This document shows positions 47,787 to 56,200 of a DNA stretch of 64,000 nucleotides, piece after piece. The notes below the pieces were generated by a model, which saw nothing but the letters and a program-made list of their open reading frames with translations, was not told where the DNA came from and did no database searches. Source of the stretch: Demequina sp. B12 (GTDB lineage Bacteria; Actinomycetota; Actinomycetes; Actinomycetales; Demequinaceae); the NCBI RefSeq assembly GCF_028823635.1, contig NZ_JAPEHU010000001.1, forward strand, positions 496,001 to 560,000, written 5' to 3'. The position numbers were made by a program, and so were the translations under genes. Position 1 is the stretch's first letter, and the number at the start of each line of letters is the position of its first letter.

Positions 47787-47792
47787 TAGCAT
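47787..47792 (+). promoter_or_regulatory. -10 hexamer TAGCAT, leaderless start of glycosyltransferase 1
   Basis: TAGCAT, 6-nt gap, then ATG 47799, so this gene can start its own transcript after rskA. Confidence 0.45.
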
Positions 47793-47798
47793 TCATCC

Positions 47799-49616
47799 AT
47801 GCTTGGTCTTGCTGTCGTTACACCGTGGTTCGCGACTCCCGATGCCCCGTTCGCTGGCGCGTTCGTCGCGGAATGGACGCGTTCTTTGGGGCTCCCCCCC
47901 AATGAGGTTCTAATCGTTCACCTGCGGTCCGTGCCACTAGGCTCCCCGACTTCACCCGTGACTCGGGAGCATGAGCTGGCGAGAGTGCTGGAGATCCCTG
48001 TCGCTGTGTCCCCTGAATGGCATAGAGCGCGGATCGCGCGCCTTCATGCGGAGGCCCTTGCTAAGCACGCGCCTGACGAGTACTGGCATGCAAAGGTTGT
48101 CCATGCTCACGTCGGGTTACCAACCGGCTACGCCGTTGCGCAGAACAAGCCCCGCGGTGCCCGACTGATTTCGATCGAGCATGCCACGTTCATGCGCAAG
48201 AAGATTCGTGATGACGAAGGCCGTGCCGCGTATCGCACATTGTTGGAAGCGAGTGACCTCCTACTCTGCGCGGGAGACTCGGAGGCCCGTATCTTGCGTG
48301 CCGTTTTTCCCTCCGAGCGTACAAAGATCCGTGCGGTAGGGAATCCCATCGACACCACAGTGTTCGCGCCCAACGATGACCATAGCCGGAGGCCCTTGGA
48401 TCGTTGGTTGTACGTTGGCTACTTCGTGCCGGTCAAGGGAGTAGACCGGCTGATCAACTTGTATTCGCAGTGGCGCGCCGCGAACGGGAGAAGCTTCGGG
48501 GAACTCGTGCTCGCCGGTATGGGTCCGCTGGAAGAGGAACTCCGCGGCATCGCTGCTTCAAGTCCCTACGCTGATGAGATCAAGTTCGTCGGGCCGCTTC
48601 AACGTGTTGCAGTGGCGCGTGCGATGCGGGAAGCTGACGTACTCGTGCACTTGTCACAACACGAGACCTTTGGCGTGACGGTGGTCGAGGCCGCGATAAC
48701 GGGGTTACCTGTGATCTCGACGCGATGCGGTGGGCCGGAGGAGACCATGGCGGTCGCTGTCGAGTCCGGAGACGCGCTGCTACTTGCCCCTGAGGCGCAG
48801 CACGGTGACATCGATCGCATTCTAGATTTCGAGAGGAATCTTCCGGAGTCAATGGACTCTATGGTGCTGAATGGCCTTTGTGTCAAATATGGCGCCAGTA
48901 GTTTCGGCGAACAACTGTCACGCATGAGTTTCGGTCAGCCCGAAGGCGAGGGTGCCGGGAGCGTCGATCGCGTCGCAGTCGTAGGAACACGGCCAGGCGA
49001 TGCAGAGAGGGGGTATGGTCTTGTTCGGCTCGCGCTTGACTCGGCCGGCTTCGGTACTTTGGCCGTGCGGTCCGCCCTGGCAGTCGGTGGTCCCGATGCC
49101 AGAATCGACATTGTCGATACGTCGCCAAAGTGGGCTCTTAGTCATCTGCGCAGTGTGCGCCAGTGGATGCGCTTGCTTGTGCATGGTCCGGTAGCGCGGA
49201 TTCGGTTCTCGCATGCCCAGCGTCTTGCGGCGGATGATCGACGCGGAGGGCCAGAAGCTCGTCGGCGTAGGCGCGAGGCTGGGCGCAAGTTGGACTCCGT
49301 AAGGAACTCCTTTCAAGCACAAGTTTCTGTACATCGTGACTCCAGGGCACTAGGACCTCTCGCATGTTTGGCCCTTGCCATGAAGCTGGCTCGCAATGAG
49401 AGTCTGCGAAACGCAAGCCGGGTCACATGGGTCGTTCTCGACCGCCGGGCGAGGGCCGTTGTGGCAGTCGCGCTGGTGCTCTCGTTGAAGCGCCCGACGC
49501 TACTTCGACAGTCGGAGCGCACAGGGACTCCGGACCGGGGGCACGCCTTGGTAGAAGCGGTAGCGGGCCAGGTATCTCAGGCGGCCCTCGTGTTGACGAA
49601 GCGACCGGCGTCATGA
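47799..49616 (+). CDS. glycosyltransferase 1 of tandem trio, extended GT4 type
   Basis: The protein has 605 residues. The GT-B fold fills about residues 1-385: VVTPWFATPDAPFAGAFVAEW at 5-25, HAHVGLPTGYAVA near 104-116, GNPIDTTVFAPN at about 187-198, and donor site HLSQHETFGVTVVEAAITGLPVI near 283-305. A C-terminal ~200 residues form an unrecognised extension, with a basic middle (ARRRRREAGRKLD) and VTWVVLDRRARAVVAVAL. The gene body is visibly less GC-rich than its neighbours. Its first codons are identical in DNA to those of the next gene over 54 bp. It overlaps that gene by 4 nt. Confidence 0.85.
   Translation: MLGLAVVTPWFATPDAPFAGAFVAEWTRSLGLPPNEVLIVHLRSVPLGSPTSPVTREHELARVLEIPVAVSPEWHRARIARLHAEALAKHAPDEYWHAKVVHAHVGLPTGYAVAQNKPRGARLISIEHATFMRKKIRDDEGRAAYRTLLEASDLLLCAGDSEARILRAVFPSERTKIRAVGNPIDTTVFAPNDDHSRRPLDRWLYVGYFVPVKGVDRLINLYSQWRAANGRSFGELVLAGMGPLEEELRGIAASSPYADEIKFVGPLQRVAVARAMREADVLVHLSQHETFGVTVVEAAITGLPVISTRCGGPEETMAVAVESGDALLLAPEAQHGDIDRILDFERNLPESMDSMVLNGLCVKYGASSFGEQLSRMSFGQPEGEGAGSVDRVAVVGTRPGDAERGYGLVRLALDSAGFGTLAVRSALAVGGPDARIDIVDTSPKWALSHLRSVRQWMRLLVHGPVARIRFSHAQRLAADDRRGGPEARRRRREAGRKLDSVRNSFQAQVSVHRDSRALGPLACLALAMKLARNESLRNASRVTWVVLDRRARAVVAVALVLSLKRPTLLRQSERTGTPDRGHALVEAVAGQVSQAALVLTKRPAS
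47814..47867 (+). repeat. 54-bp exact direct repeat, copy 1
   Basis: Identical to 49631-49684. It encodes VVTPWFATPDAPFAGAFV near the N-terminus of two adjacent glycosyltransferase paralogues whose flanking sequence is diverged. Confidence 0.9.
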
Positions 49617-51385
49617 CTCGTCGATTTGCGGTCGTTACACCGTGGTTCGCGACTCCCGATGCCCCGTTCGCTGGCGCGTTCGTCAGTCAATGGACACGGT
49701 CGCTCCAGGCAGAGCCGTCCACCGTCACCGTCATCCACCTTCACGTGGTGGCACCCGGCACTGAGACCGCTCCCGAACGGCGCACTGAACCGTGGGGCAC
49801 CGTGGTAAGGATTCCCATCGAGCTCGAACCGAACGCCCCCCGCATCGATGTTGCGCGTGCCCAAGCACAGGCGCTCACCGACCATGCACCACAGGAGTAT
49901 TGGGATGCGGACGTGGTGCACGCCCACGTGGGTCTACCCACGGCGTGGGCTGTCACGCAGGTCCCCCCGCCGCATGCCCGCATCGTCACCATTGAGCACG
50001 CCTCCTACCTGACGACGTTGTTGAAACAGGACGACACTCGGCCCGCGTATGGGGAGCTGCTGGAGTCGAGCCTCATGCACCTCATGGCGGGTGAGCGTGA
50101 AGCGCGGATGGTCCGGGGATCGTTCCCGGAACAGCGCGACAAGATTGTCGCGGTTGGTAACCCCGTCGACGACGACTGTTTCTTCCCCCGCGAGAGCGCG
50201 CCCACGCACCTTCAGCACTGGTTGTACGCCGGCAACATCACGGAGGCCAAGGGTGTGGCGCGCGCCGTCACTCTGTACATCGCGTGGCGGGACCGGCATC
50301 CAGATCAGCCCGGCTCGTTCACCTTCGCAGGCCAGGGGTCGGCATCCGCTGAGGTGCGAGCCATCGCGGATGCCTCGCCGTGGGGACACGAGGTCCACTT
50401 GGTGGGATCCAAAACCGCCGCGGAGCTGGGCGACATGATGCGTCAGGCCGATGTCCTGGTCCACCTCAGCCACAAAGAGACCTTTGGGCTCACGGTGGTC
50501 GAGGCGGCGATGTGTGGCGCGGCCGTGGTGACGACGCGGTGCGGGGGGCCGCAAGACACCCTGGCGGAAGCCTTCGACGCGGGACAGGCGCTGCTGCTTC
50601 ATGTGGACGCTAGGCCTGAGGACCTAGACCTGCTAGACGATTTCGCGGCACGGCTGCCTGACGCACGGTTTACCGCAGCGGACCACCTGCGAACCCGGTA
50701 CGGCGCCCACGCGTTCGGTGACCATCTGCGTGAAGTGTCCGCAGGTGGCAACCCATTCACGGCACCCGTAGGCGCCCCCAAGGTGGGTGTGTTGGCAACA
50801 TCCAGGCAGGGATTGAGACTCGCCCAACACCTCGCTGCCGTGGTGGTGGGGGCAGGGGCAGTGCCCGTGGTGGCGTCATCTCCTGCGCGGGAACTGAGCG
50901 TCCTGGACCCGCGCGCCATCGGTGTTGACCTGAGCGGTGTGGGTACCGCGCCAGGCGCGTTCCTCTATCTGCGGGTGCTGTACATCTGGCCGGTGCTGGT
51001 GGTGGGTATTCCTGCCCGATGGATTGCTGCGCGTCTAGGGCGCCTGGGCGGGTCCGTGGGAAAGTACGGGCGCTCGCTGCGCAAGGCCATTAGCCGCCGT
51101 ATCGACGCCGCCCGTCAGAAGAAGCGGGCCGTGACGATGCAACCGCGAGGGATCGCCGGACCCTTTGGGAAGGTCGCGGCACCTGTGAGTGCAGCCATCC
51201 GTGCGGCTGATGACCGCTTGCTGCATGACGGCGCGCCATGGATTGTGTGTGACGGTCAAGCAAAGGCGCTCTTGTCAGCGCTGGAGAAAGAGTGCGAGTT
51301 CAGTTCGCAACGTGTCGATGCAAGCGCTGCGGGAATCGCGGAAGTAGTGGCGGACCACATTGCTCGCACCGCGCAGGTGCGCTGA
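49613..51385 (+). CDS. glycosyltransferase 2 of tandem trio, extended GT4 type
   Basis: The protein has 590 residues from ATG 49613, overlapping the previous stop by 4 nt. Same layout as its neighbour: VVTPWFATPDAPFAGAF at residues 7-23, HAHVGLPTAWAVT near 105-117, GNPVDDDCFFPRE near 183-195, HLSHKETFGLTVVEAAMCGAAVV near 283-305. The C-terminal ~200 residues (from VGVLATSRQGLRL) include a hydrophobic/basic stretch (YIWPVLVVGIPARW) and APWIVCDGQAKALLSALE. GC content is normal for the window. Substrate unknown. Confidence 0.87.
   Translation: MTRRFAVVTPWFATPDAPFAGAFVSQWTRSLQAEPSTVTVIHLHVVAPGTETAPERRTEPWGTVVRIPIELEPNAPRIDVARAQAQALTDHAPQEYWDADVVHAHVGLPTAWAVTQVPPPHARIVTIEHASYLTTLLKQDDTRPAYGELLESSLMHLMAGEREARMVRGSFPEQRDKIVAVGNPVDDDCFFPRESAPTHLQHWLYAGNITEAKGVARAVTLYIAWRDRHPDQPGSFTFAGQGSASAEVRAIADASPWGHEVHLVGSKTAAELGDMMRQADVLVHLSHKETFGLTVVEAAMCGAAVVTTRCGGPQDTLAEAFDAGQALLLHVDARPEDLDLLDDFAARLPDARFTAADHLRTRYGAHAFGDHLREVSAGGNPFTAPVGAPKVGVLATSRQGLRLAQHLAAVVVGAGAVPVVASSPARELSVLDPRAIGVDLSGVGTAPGAFLYLRVLYIWPVLVVGIPARWIAARLGRLGGSVGKYGRSLRKAISRRIDAARQKKRAVTMQPRGIAGPFGKVAAPVSAAIRAADDRLLHDGAPWIVCDGQAKALLSALEKECEFSSQRVDASAAGIAEVVADHIARTAQVR
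49631..49684 (+). repeat. 54-bp exact direct repeat, copy 2
   Basis: Exact copy of 47814-47867 at the equivalent codons of the second glycosyltransferase. Confidence 0.9.
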
Positions 51386-51475
51386 CTATTCCGTGAAGAT
51401 TTGCTTATCCCTCGCCGAGGTGCGTCAAACGTTGCCGTGCGATTGAGTATTGTCGAACCAGCGTGAGGAAAGTGG

Positions 51476-52594
51476 GTGATTGAGCTGCGTCAGTCGACGG
51501 GCACAAGCCGGGCTGGTAGCAGTGCAGCCCAGCCGGATGTGAGCATCGTGACCTCCGGGCATGACATTGCGGACGCACGCTTGCACCGTCACGTAGCCGC
51601 GCTCACCGCGGCCGGCATGGCCGTCGAGGTCCTCGCTCTGGGAGACGCCGCAGACGCCCCCAGCGGATCCGTTCACACCGTGGTGAGTCCCCGCCCGCCG
51701 TTGTGGAAGCGACTTGCGCTTGCGCAACGGTATGCCCGTGACGCCCAAGGGCGGGTGTTGATCTCGCTGGACCCCGAAAGCGCGTACGCGTGTAGCCAGG
51801 TGGCCAAGCGAAGCGCACAGGTTTTTGTGGCCGATGTTCACGAGGACTATCAGGCCGTCCTACAAGACCGCTCCTGGTCACGCGGCTTGGTCAAGATTGG
51901 TGGCGCCGCCTTGGCCCGGATGGGGTCCACAGCCGCCCGGTCCGCAGACATCACGGTCGTGGCGGACTCGCACCTCATGCGTGACGTCACGGACCGCATC
52001 GTGGTGCGCAACGTGCCCGACGGAGTGGGAGCATCTCCGCGCGATGCCACTCCCCGCGCCGTCTATGTGGGCGACCTGCGCCGCACCCGTGGACTGTTCG
52101 ACATGCTTGAGGTTCTTGAGCGGTGCCCCGACTGGACTCTCGATTTGGTGGGTCCCATCGCTCCGCACGACGTTGAGGAAGCCCATGCGAGGGCCGCCGC
52201 GCTGCGAGGCCGGGTCCGCATTCATGGCCGTATGCGGCCCGACGACTCGTGGGCTTTGGCGGATGGCGCGTGGGTAGGTTTCTGCATGCTCCACGACACC
52301 CCTGCCTTCCGGGAAGCGGCGCCGTCGAAGGTGTACGAGTACATGGCGCATGGCATCCCCGTGGTGGCGACCGATCTTCCGGTGCAGGCTCGCCTGGTCG
52401 AGGAATCCGGCGGGGGACAGGTGGTGTCCGGCGTAGATGAAGCTGTCCACATGCTGGAAGCGTGGCAAGCCGACCCCGACGGCCATGCGGATGTCGCTCA
52501 CCGCGCCGCAGCGTGGGCCAGCGGTGCCGAACAGTACCTGCAGGGCAGTCGCAGGCTCGCAGTGGCGATCCAGGAACACTTGGGGAGGGACTGA
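51476..52594 (+). CDS. glycosyltransferase, GT4-like, single GT-B
   Basis: The protein has 372 residues from GTG 51476 (GAGGAAAG upstream). No C-terminal extension, unlike the flanking paralogues. The first domain has DVSIVTSGHDIADARLHRHVAALTAAGM with conserved HD and H residues, and FVADVHEDYQAV near 117-128. The second has YVGDLRRTRGLFDMLE near 195-210 and donor motif PAFREAAPSKVYEYMAHGIPVVATD near 276-300. Its stop overlaps the next ATG by 1 nt (TGATG). Part of the glycan cluster. Confidence 0.87.
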   Translation: MIELRQSTGTSRAGSSAAQPDVSIVTSGHDIADARLHRHVAALTAAGMAVEVLALGDAADAPSGSVHTVVSPRPPLWKRLALAQRYARDAQGRVLISLDPESAYACSQVAKRSAQVFVADVHEDYQAVLQDRSWSRGLVKIGGAALARMGSTAARSADITVVADSHLMRDVTDRIVVRNVPDGVGASPRDATPRAVYVGDLRRTRGLFDMLEVLERCPDWTLDLVGPIAPHDVEEAHARAAALRGRVRIHGRMRPDDSWALADGAWVGFCMLHDTPAFREAAPSKVYEYMAHGIPVVATDLPVQARLVEESGGGQVVSGVDEAVHMLEAWQADPDGHADVAHRAAAWASGAEQYLQGSRRLAVAIQEHLGRD

Positions 52595-54339
52595 TGCGGG
52601 TCGCGGTGGTGACGCCGTGGTTCCCCAGCGCGGTCAGCCCCTACTCGGGAACGTTTGTCCGTGAATGGGTACGGGCGATGGTGCTCGACCCCGATCACGT
52701 GACTGTGGTTCATTGCCTTGACGTGCCCGCGAACGAGCACTTCCCCGTGGAACGCGAAACGTACGGCTGGGGAAACTTGATCCGTATCCCCGTGGCGCAC
52801 GATCCGATGCTGTCACGGGCGGATACCGCGATCCGTCACCGTGAAGAGTTGCGAGCGCATGCCAGTGAAGCGCTCGACGCTGCCGATGTGATTCATGCGC
52901 ACGTGGGGATGCCATCGGGAGTTGCGGTGGCGGCGCTCCTGCAGGACCGCCAGCGCCTGGTCACGATCGAACACGCGACCTACCTGCCCACATTGCTGGC
53001 ACACCCTGTTGCGAACGCCGCATACCGGGACGTGGTGGACCGCACCACGGCACACCTCGTGGTCGGCGAAGACACTGCCCGCATGGTTCGCTTGGCGTTC
53101 CCGGAACTGCGCGACCGAGTGGTCACCGCCGGCAACCCCGTCGACGTCTCCGTGTTCGCCCCCGCCACTGGACCGAGTTCACTGGAAACGGAGCCGGAGG
53201 TCACCAAGAATCGGTGGCTGTTCGTGGGCAACTTCATTGAACGCAAGGGTGTGCTGACCTTGCTGGAGTCGTTCGCACTGGCCTGCCAGCGCCATCCCGA
53301 CTCCGGCCTGACCTTGACCATGGTGGGTGGTGGCCCACTGGAGGAACGGCTGCGTGCGGCGGTCGCGGAGTATGGGCTTCAGCACCGGGTGGAGTTCGTG
53401 GGGCCGCGTAGTGGTGACGAAGTGGCGGCGCTGATGCGTAGCCACGGCACGCTGGTGCATCTGTCCCAGTTCGAGACCTTCGGCCTCACGGTGGTGGAAG
53501 CAATCGCGGCGGGATCACGAGTCATCGCGACCGCATGTGCGGGCCCGGAGGAAACGCTGCGTGGAGCTGTCGCCGCGAACCGTGCCGCCCTGGTGCCCTT
53601 GACTGCCACCGCCGCCGATGTTGTCGACGCCTGGACGTCCCTCGTGGCCCAACCAGGTGACGCTGCGGCTGCCCGCCAGAGCATCGTCGATGCTTACGGC
53701 GCCACCGGGTTCGGCGAACGACTCGTGCGAGTGTCGCGTGGTGAGGACTGGCATGTGGAGGGGCCGTCGCGCGCACGAATCCTGATCACCGCCGCCACCG
53801 GCGCGGGCGAACACGCAGTTCGGTACGCCGTTCCGGAACTCATCGGCCGTGACTGTGACGTCACCGTGGTCGTGGGCGGCAGGGCAGAGGAAGTCATGAC
53901 AGACCCGCGCGCCACGGTCGTCAACGTGCAATCACAGGTGGGGGGCACGCTCACGGCACGGGCGGAGACGTGGTTCCTGGACGCGGCGCCCGCCTGGACG
54001 GTGGGCGTGACCGCCCGCACCTTCGCAGGGGTCGGCGCAGCCTTTCCCGCCGCACAACGGGTGTCGAGCGCAGCGCATCGGCTCGTCACCCGGTTCGGAA
54101 AAGGGTGGGAAAGGCGCCGCACTCCGCGGCGCGCACAGATGCGCGCACGGACACTCGCCAGTCCCGCACTACGCGACGGTGTGGTCGCCCATGTGTCACA
54201 AACCGTGCATGGACACGGCATCGACCTTGTGGTGTGGGCCGACCGCGACAACCGCGTCCTCGCGGAGCACCTGGGAGAGAAGATCAGCGCGCCCGTCATT
54301 GGCCTGAGCGACGTTGACCACTGGACGCCAGAGCACTAG
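52594..54339 (+). CDS. glycosyltransferase 3 of tandem trio, extended GT4 type
   Basis: The protein has 581 residues. Start ATG 52594 overlaps the previous stop. VVTPWFPSAVSPYSGTFVREW is at residues 5-25, HAHVGMPSGVAVAAL near 98-112, GNPVDVSVFAP near 180-190, LHLSQFETFGLTVVEAIAAGSRVI near 288-311. The C-terminal ~195 residues (RILITAATGAGEHAV... GIDLVVWADRDNRVLAEHL) parallel those of the other two. The gene ends on a CTAG shared with the stop of the convergent gene. Confidence 0.87.
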   Translation: MRVAVVTPWFPSAVSPYSGTFVREWVRAMVLDPDHVTVVHCLDVPANEHFPVERETYGWGNLIRIPVAHDPMLSRADTAIRHREELRAHASEALDAADVIHAHVGMPSGVAVAALLQDRQRLVTIEHATYLPTLLAHPVANAAYRDVVDRTTAHLVVGEDTARMVRLAFPELRDRVVTAGNPVDVSVFAPATGPSSLETEPEVTKNRWLFVGNFIERKGVLTLLESFALACQRHPDSGLTLTMVGGGPLEERLRAAVAEYGLQHRVEFVGPRSGDEVAALMRSHGTLVHLSQFETFGLTVVEAIAAGSRVIATACAGPEETLRGAVAANRAALVPLTATAADVVDAWTSLVAQPGDAAAARQSIVDAYGATGFGERLVRVSRGEDWHVEGPSRARILITAATGAGEHAVRYAVPELIGRDCDVTVVVGGRAEEVMTDPRATVVNVQSQVGGTLTARAETWFLDAAPAWTVGVTARTFAGVGAAFPAAQRVSSAAHRLVTRFGKGWERRRTPRRAQMRARTLASPALRDGVVAHVSQTVHGHGIDLVVWADRDNRVLAEHLGEKISAPVIGLSDVDHWTPEH

Positions 54340-55538
54340 TCGTCGAGCCCCCAGGCTTCTACGAGGCGTTCTGCAGTCTGGGTCCCGGTATGCCATCGTG
54401 CCGCAAACTCCCGGCCTCGCTCCGCAAGTTCACGCGCTTGTGAGCCATCCGCTTGCCACTGTGTGATCAACTCTGGGACCTGCGACGCTTCGCATGCCGC
54501 CACCGGAAGGTCCTCTCCCGTGAAGCGCTGTACCGCGTCCCGCAGGGGTGCGCCCGCCAAGCTCACCACGGCACGGCCCGCATGCATCGCCTCCACGGCC
54601 GCAACGCCATACAGGTGCAATCCGAACTGATCCGCGACCACATCGGCACCCTCCACTGCAGCAGGTACCTCGGCAGACGGCATCCGCGCGGCAAAGTTCC
54701 ACGCCACATCCGGTGCCGCAGCAGCAGCGGCTCGCAACGGAGCAGAGTTCTTGATCCACGGATTGGACGGCAGGTGCAGCACCCGCAAAGGCGCCACCCA
54801 TGGCGGGGCATCAAGTTCTCGCCATGGCGACTGCGGGACCACCACCGGGACCCACGTGCCGTGCGGGACATGCTCCGCTAGATCAGGCGTGGTGAAGAAC
54901 TGCGGACCATCCCAAGCTGCGGCAATGTGCCCGTTGCGTTGAGCGCGCGCCTCCAGCGCACGAATATGGCCCTTCTTGTGCGCATCCCAGAACGGTGATG
55001 CTGGGTTGTGTTCGCGTTCCACTAAAGGGCGGCGGATGTCCGTGCCGTGCCACAGCATGGAGACGTTCACCCCGCGCTCACGCAACGCCTCCGCCTCGGC
55101 GAGCACCTCGAAGCCAAAGAGCCTGCCAAACAACGGCCTGCCGGACTCCAGCATCACGTGCGTGAAGTGGCGGCTCACATCGTCAAACACTTCACGCTGC
55201 CACGCCCGTGACAACCCTGCGCTTTCCCGTGGGGTCCGGTGCGTGGACGGAAAATCAAAACCTGCAGTCCCCGTATGAGTCCACGTCTGAGCAACAATGT
55301 CGGGGCGCGCGCTCGTCAGCGCACTAGCCCACGCATGCGCCTGCCCCGCGAAGTTCGCTGGCGCAATGAGTACCCGCACGGGAGCCTGCGCTGGGGCGGT
55401 GCCGCTCCATGGCGAGCGCGCATCGGCCGCCCGGCGGGCACTCGGGACCCACCGCATCGTCTCGATCCATGCGTGAGCCCGTGGCCCAGCGCTGTACTGT
55501 GCGGCGCGGATCGAGCCCTTGAGGTTCGCGAGGTTCAC
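54336..55538 (-). CDS. glycosyltransferase-like protein, coupled to ktrA
   Basis: The protein has 400 residues from GTG 55538. A GT-B-like C-terminal half is suggested by LRVLHLPSNPWIKNS near 239-253 and the donor-side ADQFGLHLYGVAAVEAMHAGRAVVS near 305-329. The first half has VRVLIAPANFAGQAHAWASAL near 54-74 and HGTDIRRPLVEREHNPASPF near 173-192. It overlaps the ktrA stop by 4 nt, so it is the last gene of the ktrB-ktrA operon, yet it faces the glycan cluster. Substrate unknown. Confidence 0.75.
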   Translation of the reverse strand: MNLANLKGSIRAAQYSAGPRAHAWIETMRWVPSARRAADARSPWSGTAPAQAPVRVLIAPANFAGQAHAWASALTSARPDIVAQTWTHTGTAGFDFPSTHRTPRESAGLSRAWQREVFDDVSRHFTHVMLESGRPLFGRLFGFEVLAEAEALRERGVNVSMLWHGTDIRRPLVEREHNPASPFWDAHKKGHIRALEARAQRNGHIAAAWDGPQFFTTPDLAEHVPHGTWVPVVVPQSPWRELDAPPWVAPLRVLHLPSNPWIKNSAPLRAAAAAAPDVAWNFAARMPSAEVPAAVEGADVVADQFGLHLYGVAAVEAMHAGRAVVSLAGAPLRDAVQRFTGEDLPVAACEASQVPELITQWQADGSQARELAERGREFAARWHTGTQTAERLVEAWGLDD

Positions 55539-56200
55539 GGCCGCTGCGCGAACCGTTCCACTAGGTCACCGTCGCCACCAATGACCAGCAGGTCGTCGGC
55601 GTGAATAACCGTTTCCTTGGAGCCGTACTCGAAGTCCTCACCCGGGCTCATCACACCGATCACCTGGATGCCGTACTTCTCCCGCAAGTTCAGCTCACGC
55701 AACGTGAAGTTGTGCGTCTCCTTGGGTGGGCTCATCTTGACGATCGTGAAGCCCTCGTCGATCTCGATGTAGTCCAGCATGCGGCCACCCACCGAGTGCG
55801 CCACGCGGACACCGGCATCGGACTCGGGCAACACAATGTGGTGGGCACCAATACGGCGCAAGATGCGGGCGTGCTCATCGGAGATGGCCTTCGCCCAAAT
55901 CTCCGGCATCCCAATGTCGACCAGGTTTCCGGTGATCAGCACGGACGCCTCAAGCGACGTTCCCACCCCCACGACGGCGGCGCTGAAGTCCTTGGCGCCC
56001 AACTGTTCAAGCGCACGGGGGTCCGCGGCATCGGCCTCCACCACGGGGATGCGCTTAGACCAGCGCTCCACGAGCGCAGGATCACGTTCGACGGCGAGAA
56101 CCTCAACGTCCATAGCGTCCAAGTTGTCGGCAAGCGCGGAGCCAAACCGGCCCAGGCCTACGACCAGGACGCCCGATGCGGTGGAGTCGTTGCTAGCCAA
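55535..56200 (-). CDS. ktrA: potassium uptake regulatory subunit (KtrA/TrkA)
   Basis: Cytoplasmic gating ring of a Ktr potassium channel. The protein has 221 residues. The RCK N-terminal Rossmann motif VVGLGRFGSALADNL is at about residues 13-27, with the ADAADPRALEQLG segment following. A C-terminal TrkA_C domain lies at about 140-221 (FTLRELNLREKYGIQVIGV, DLLVIGGDGDLVERFA). One RCK unit, so KtrA rather than the double TrkA of E. coli. It overlaps ktrB by 8 nt. In relatives, ATP, ADP or cyclic di-AMP binds here. Confidence 0.93.
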   Translation of the reverse strand: MASNDSTASGVLVVGLGRFGSALADNLDAMDVEVLAVERDPALVERWSKRIPVVEADAADPRALEQLGAKDFSAAVVGVGTSLEASVLITGNLVDIGMPEIWAKAISDEHARILRRIGAHHIVLPESDAGVRVAHSVGGRMLDYIEIDEGFTIVKMSPPKETHNFTLRELNLREKYGIQVIGVMSPGEDFEYGSKETVIHADDLLVIGGDGDLVERFAQRP

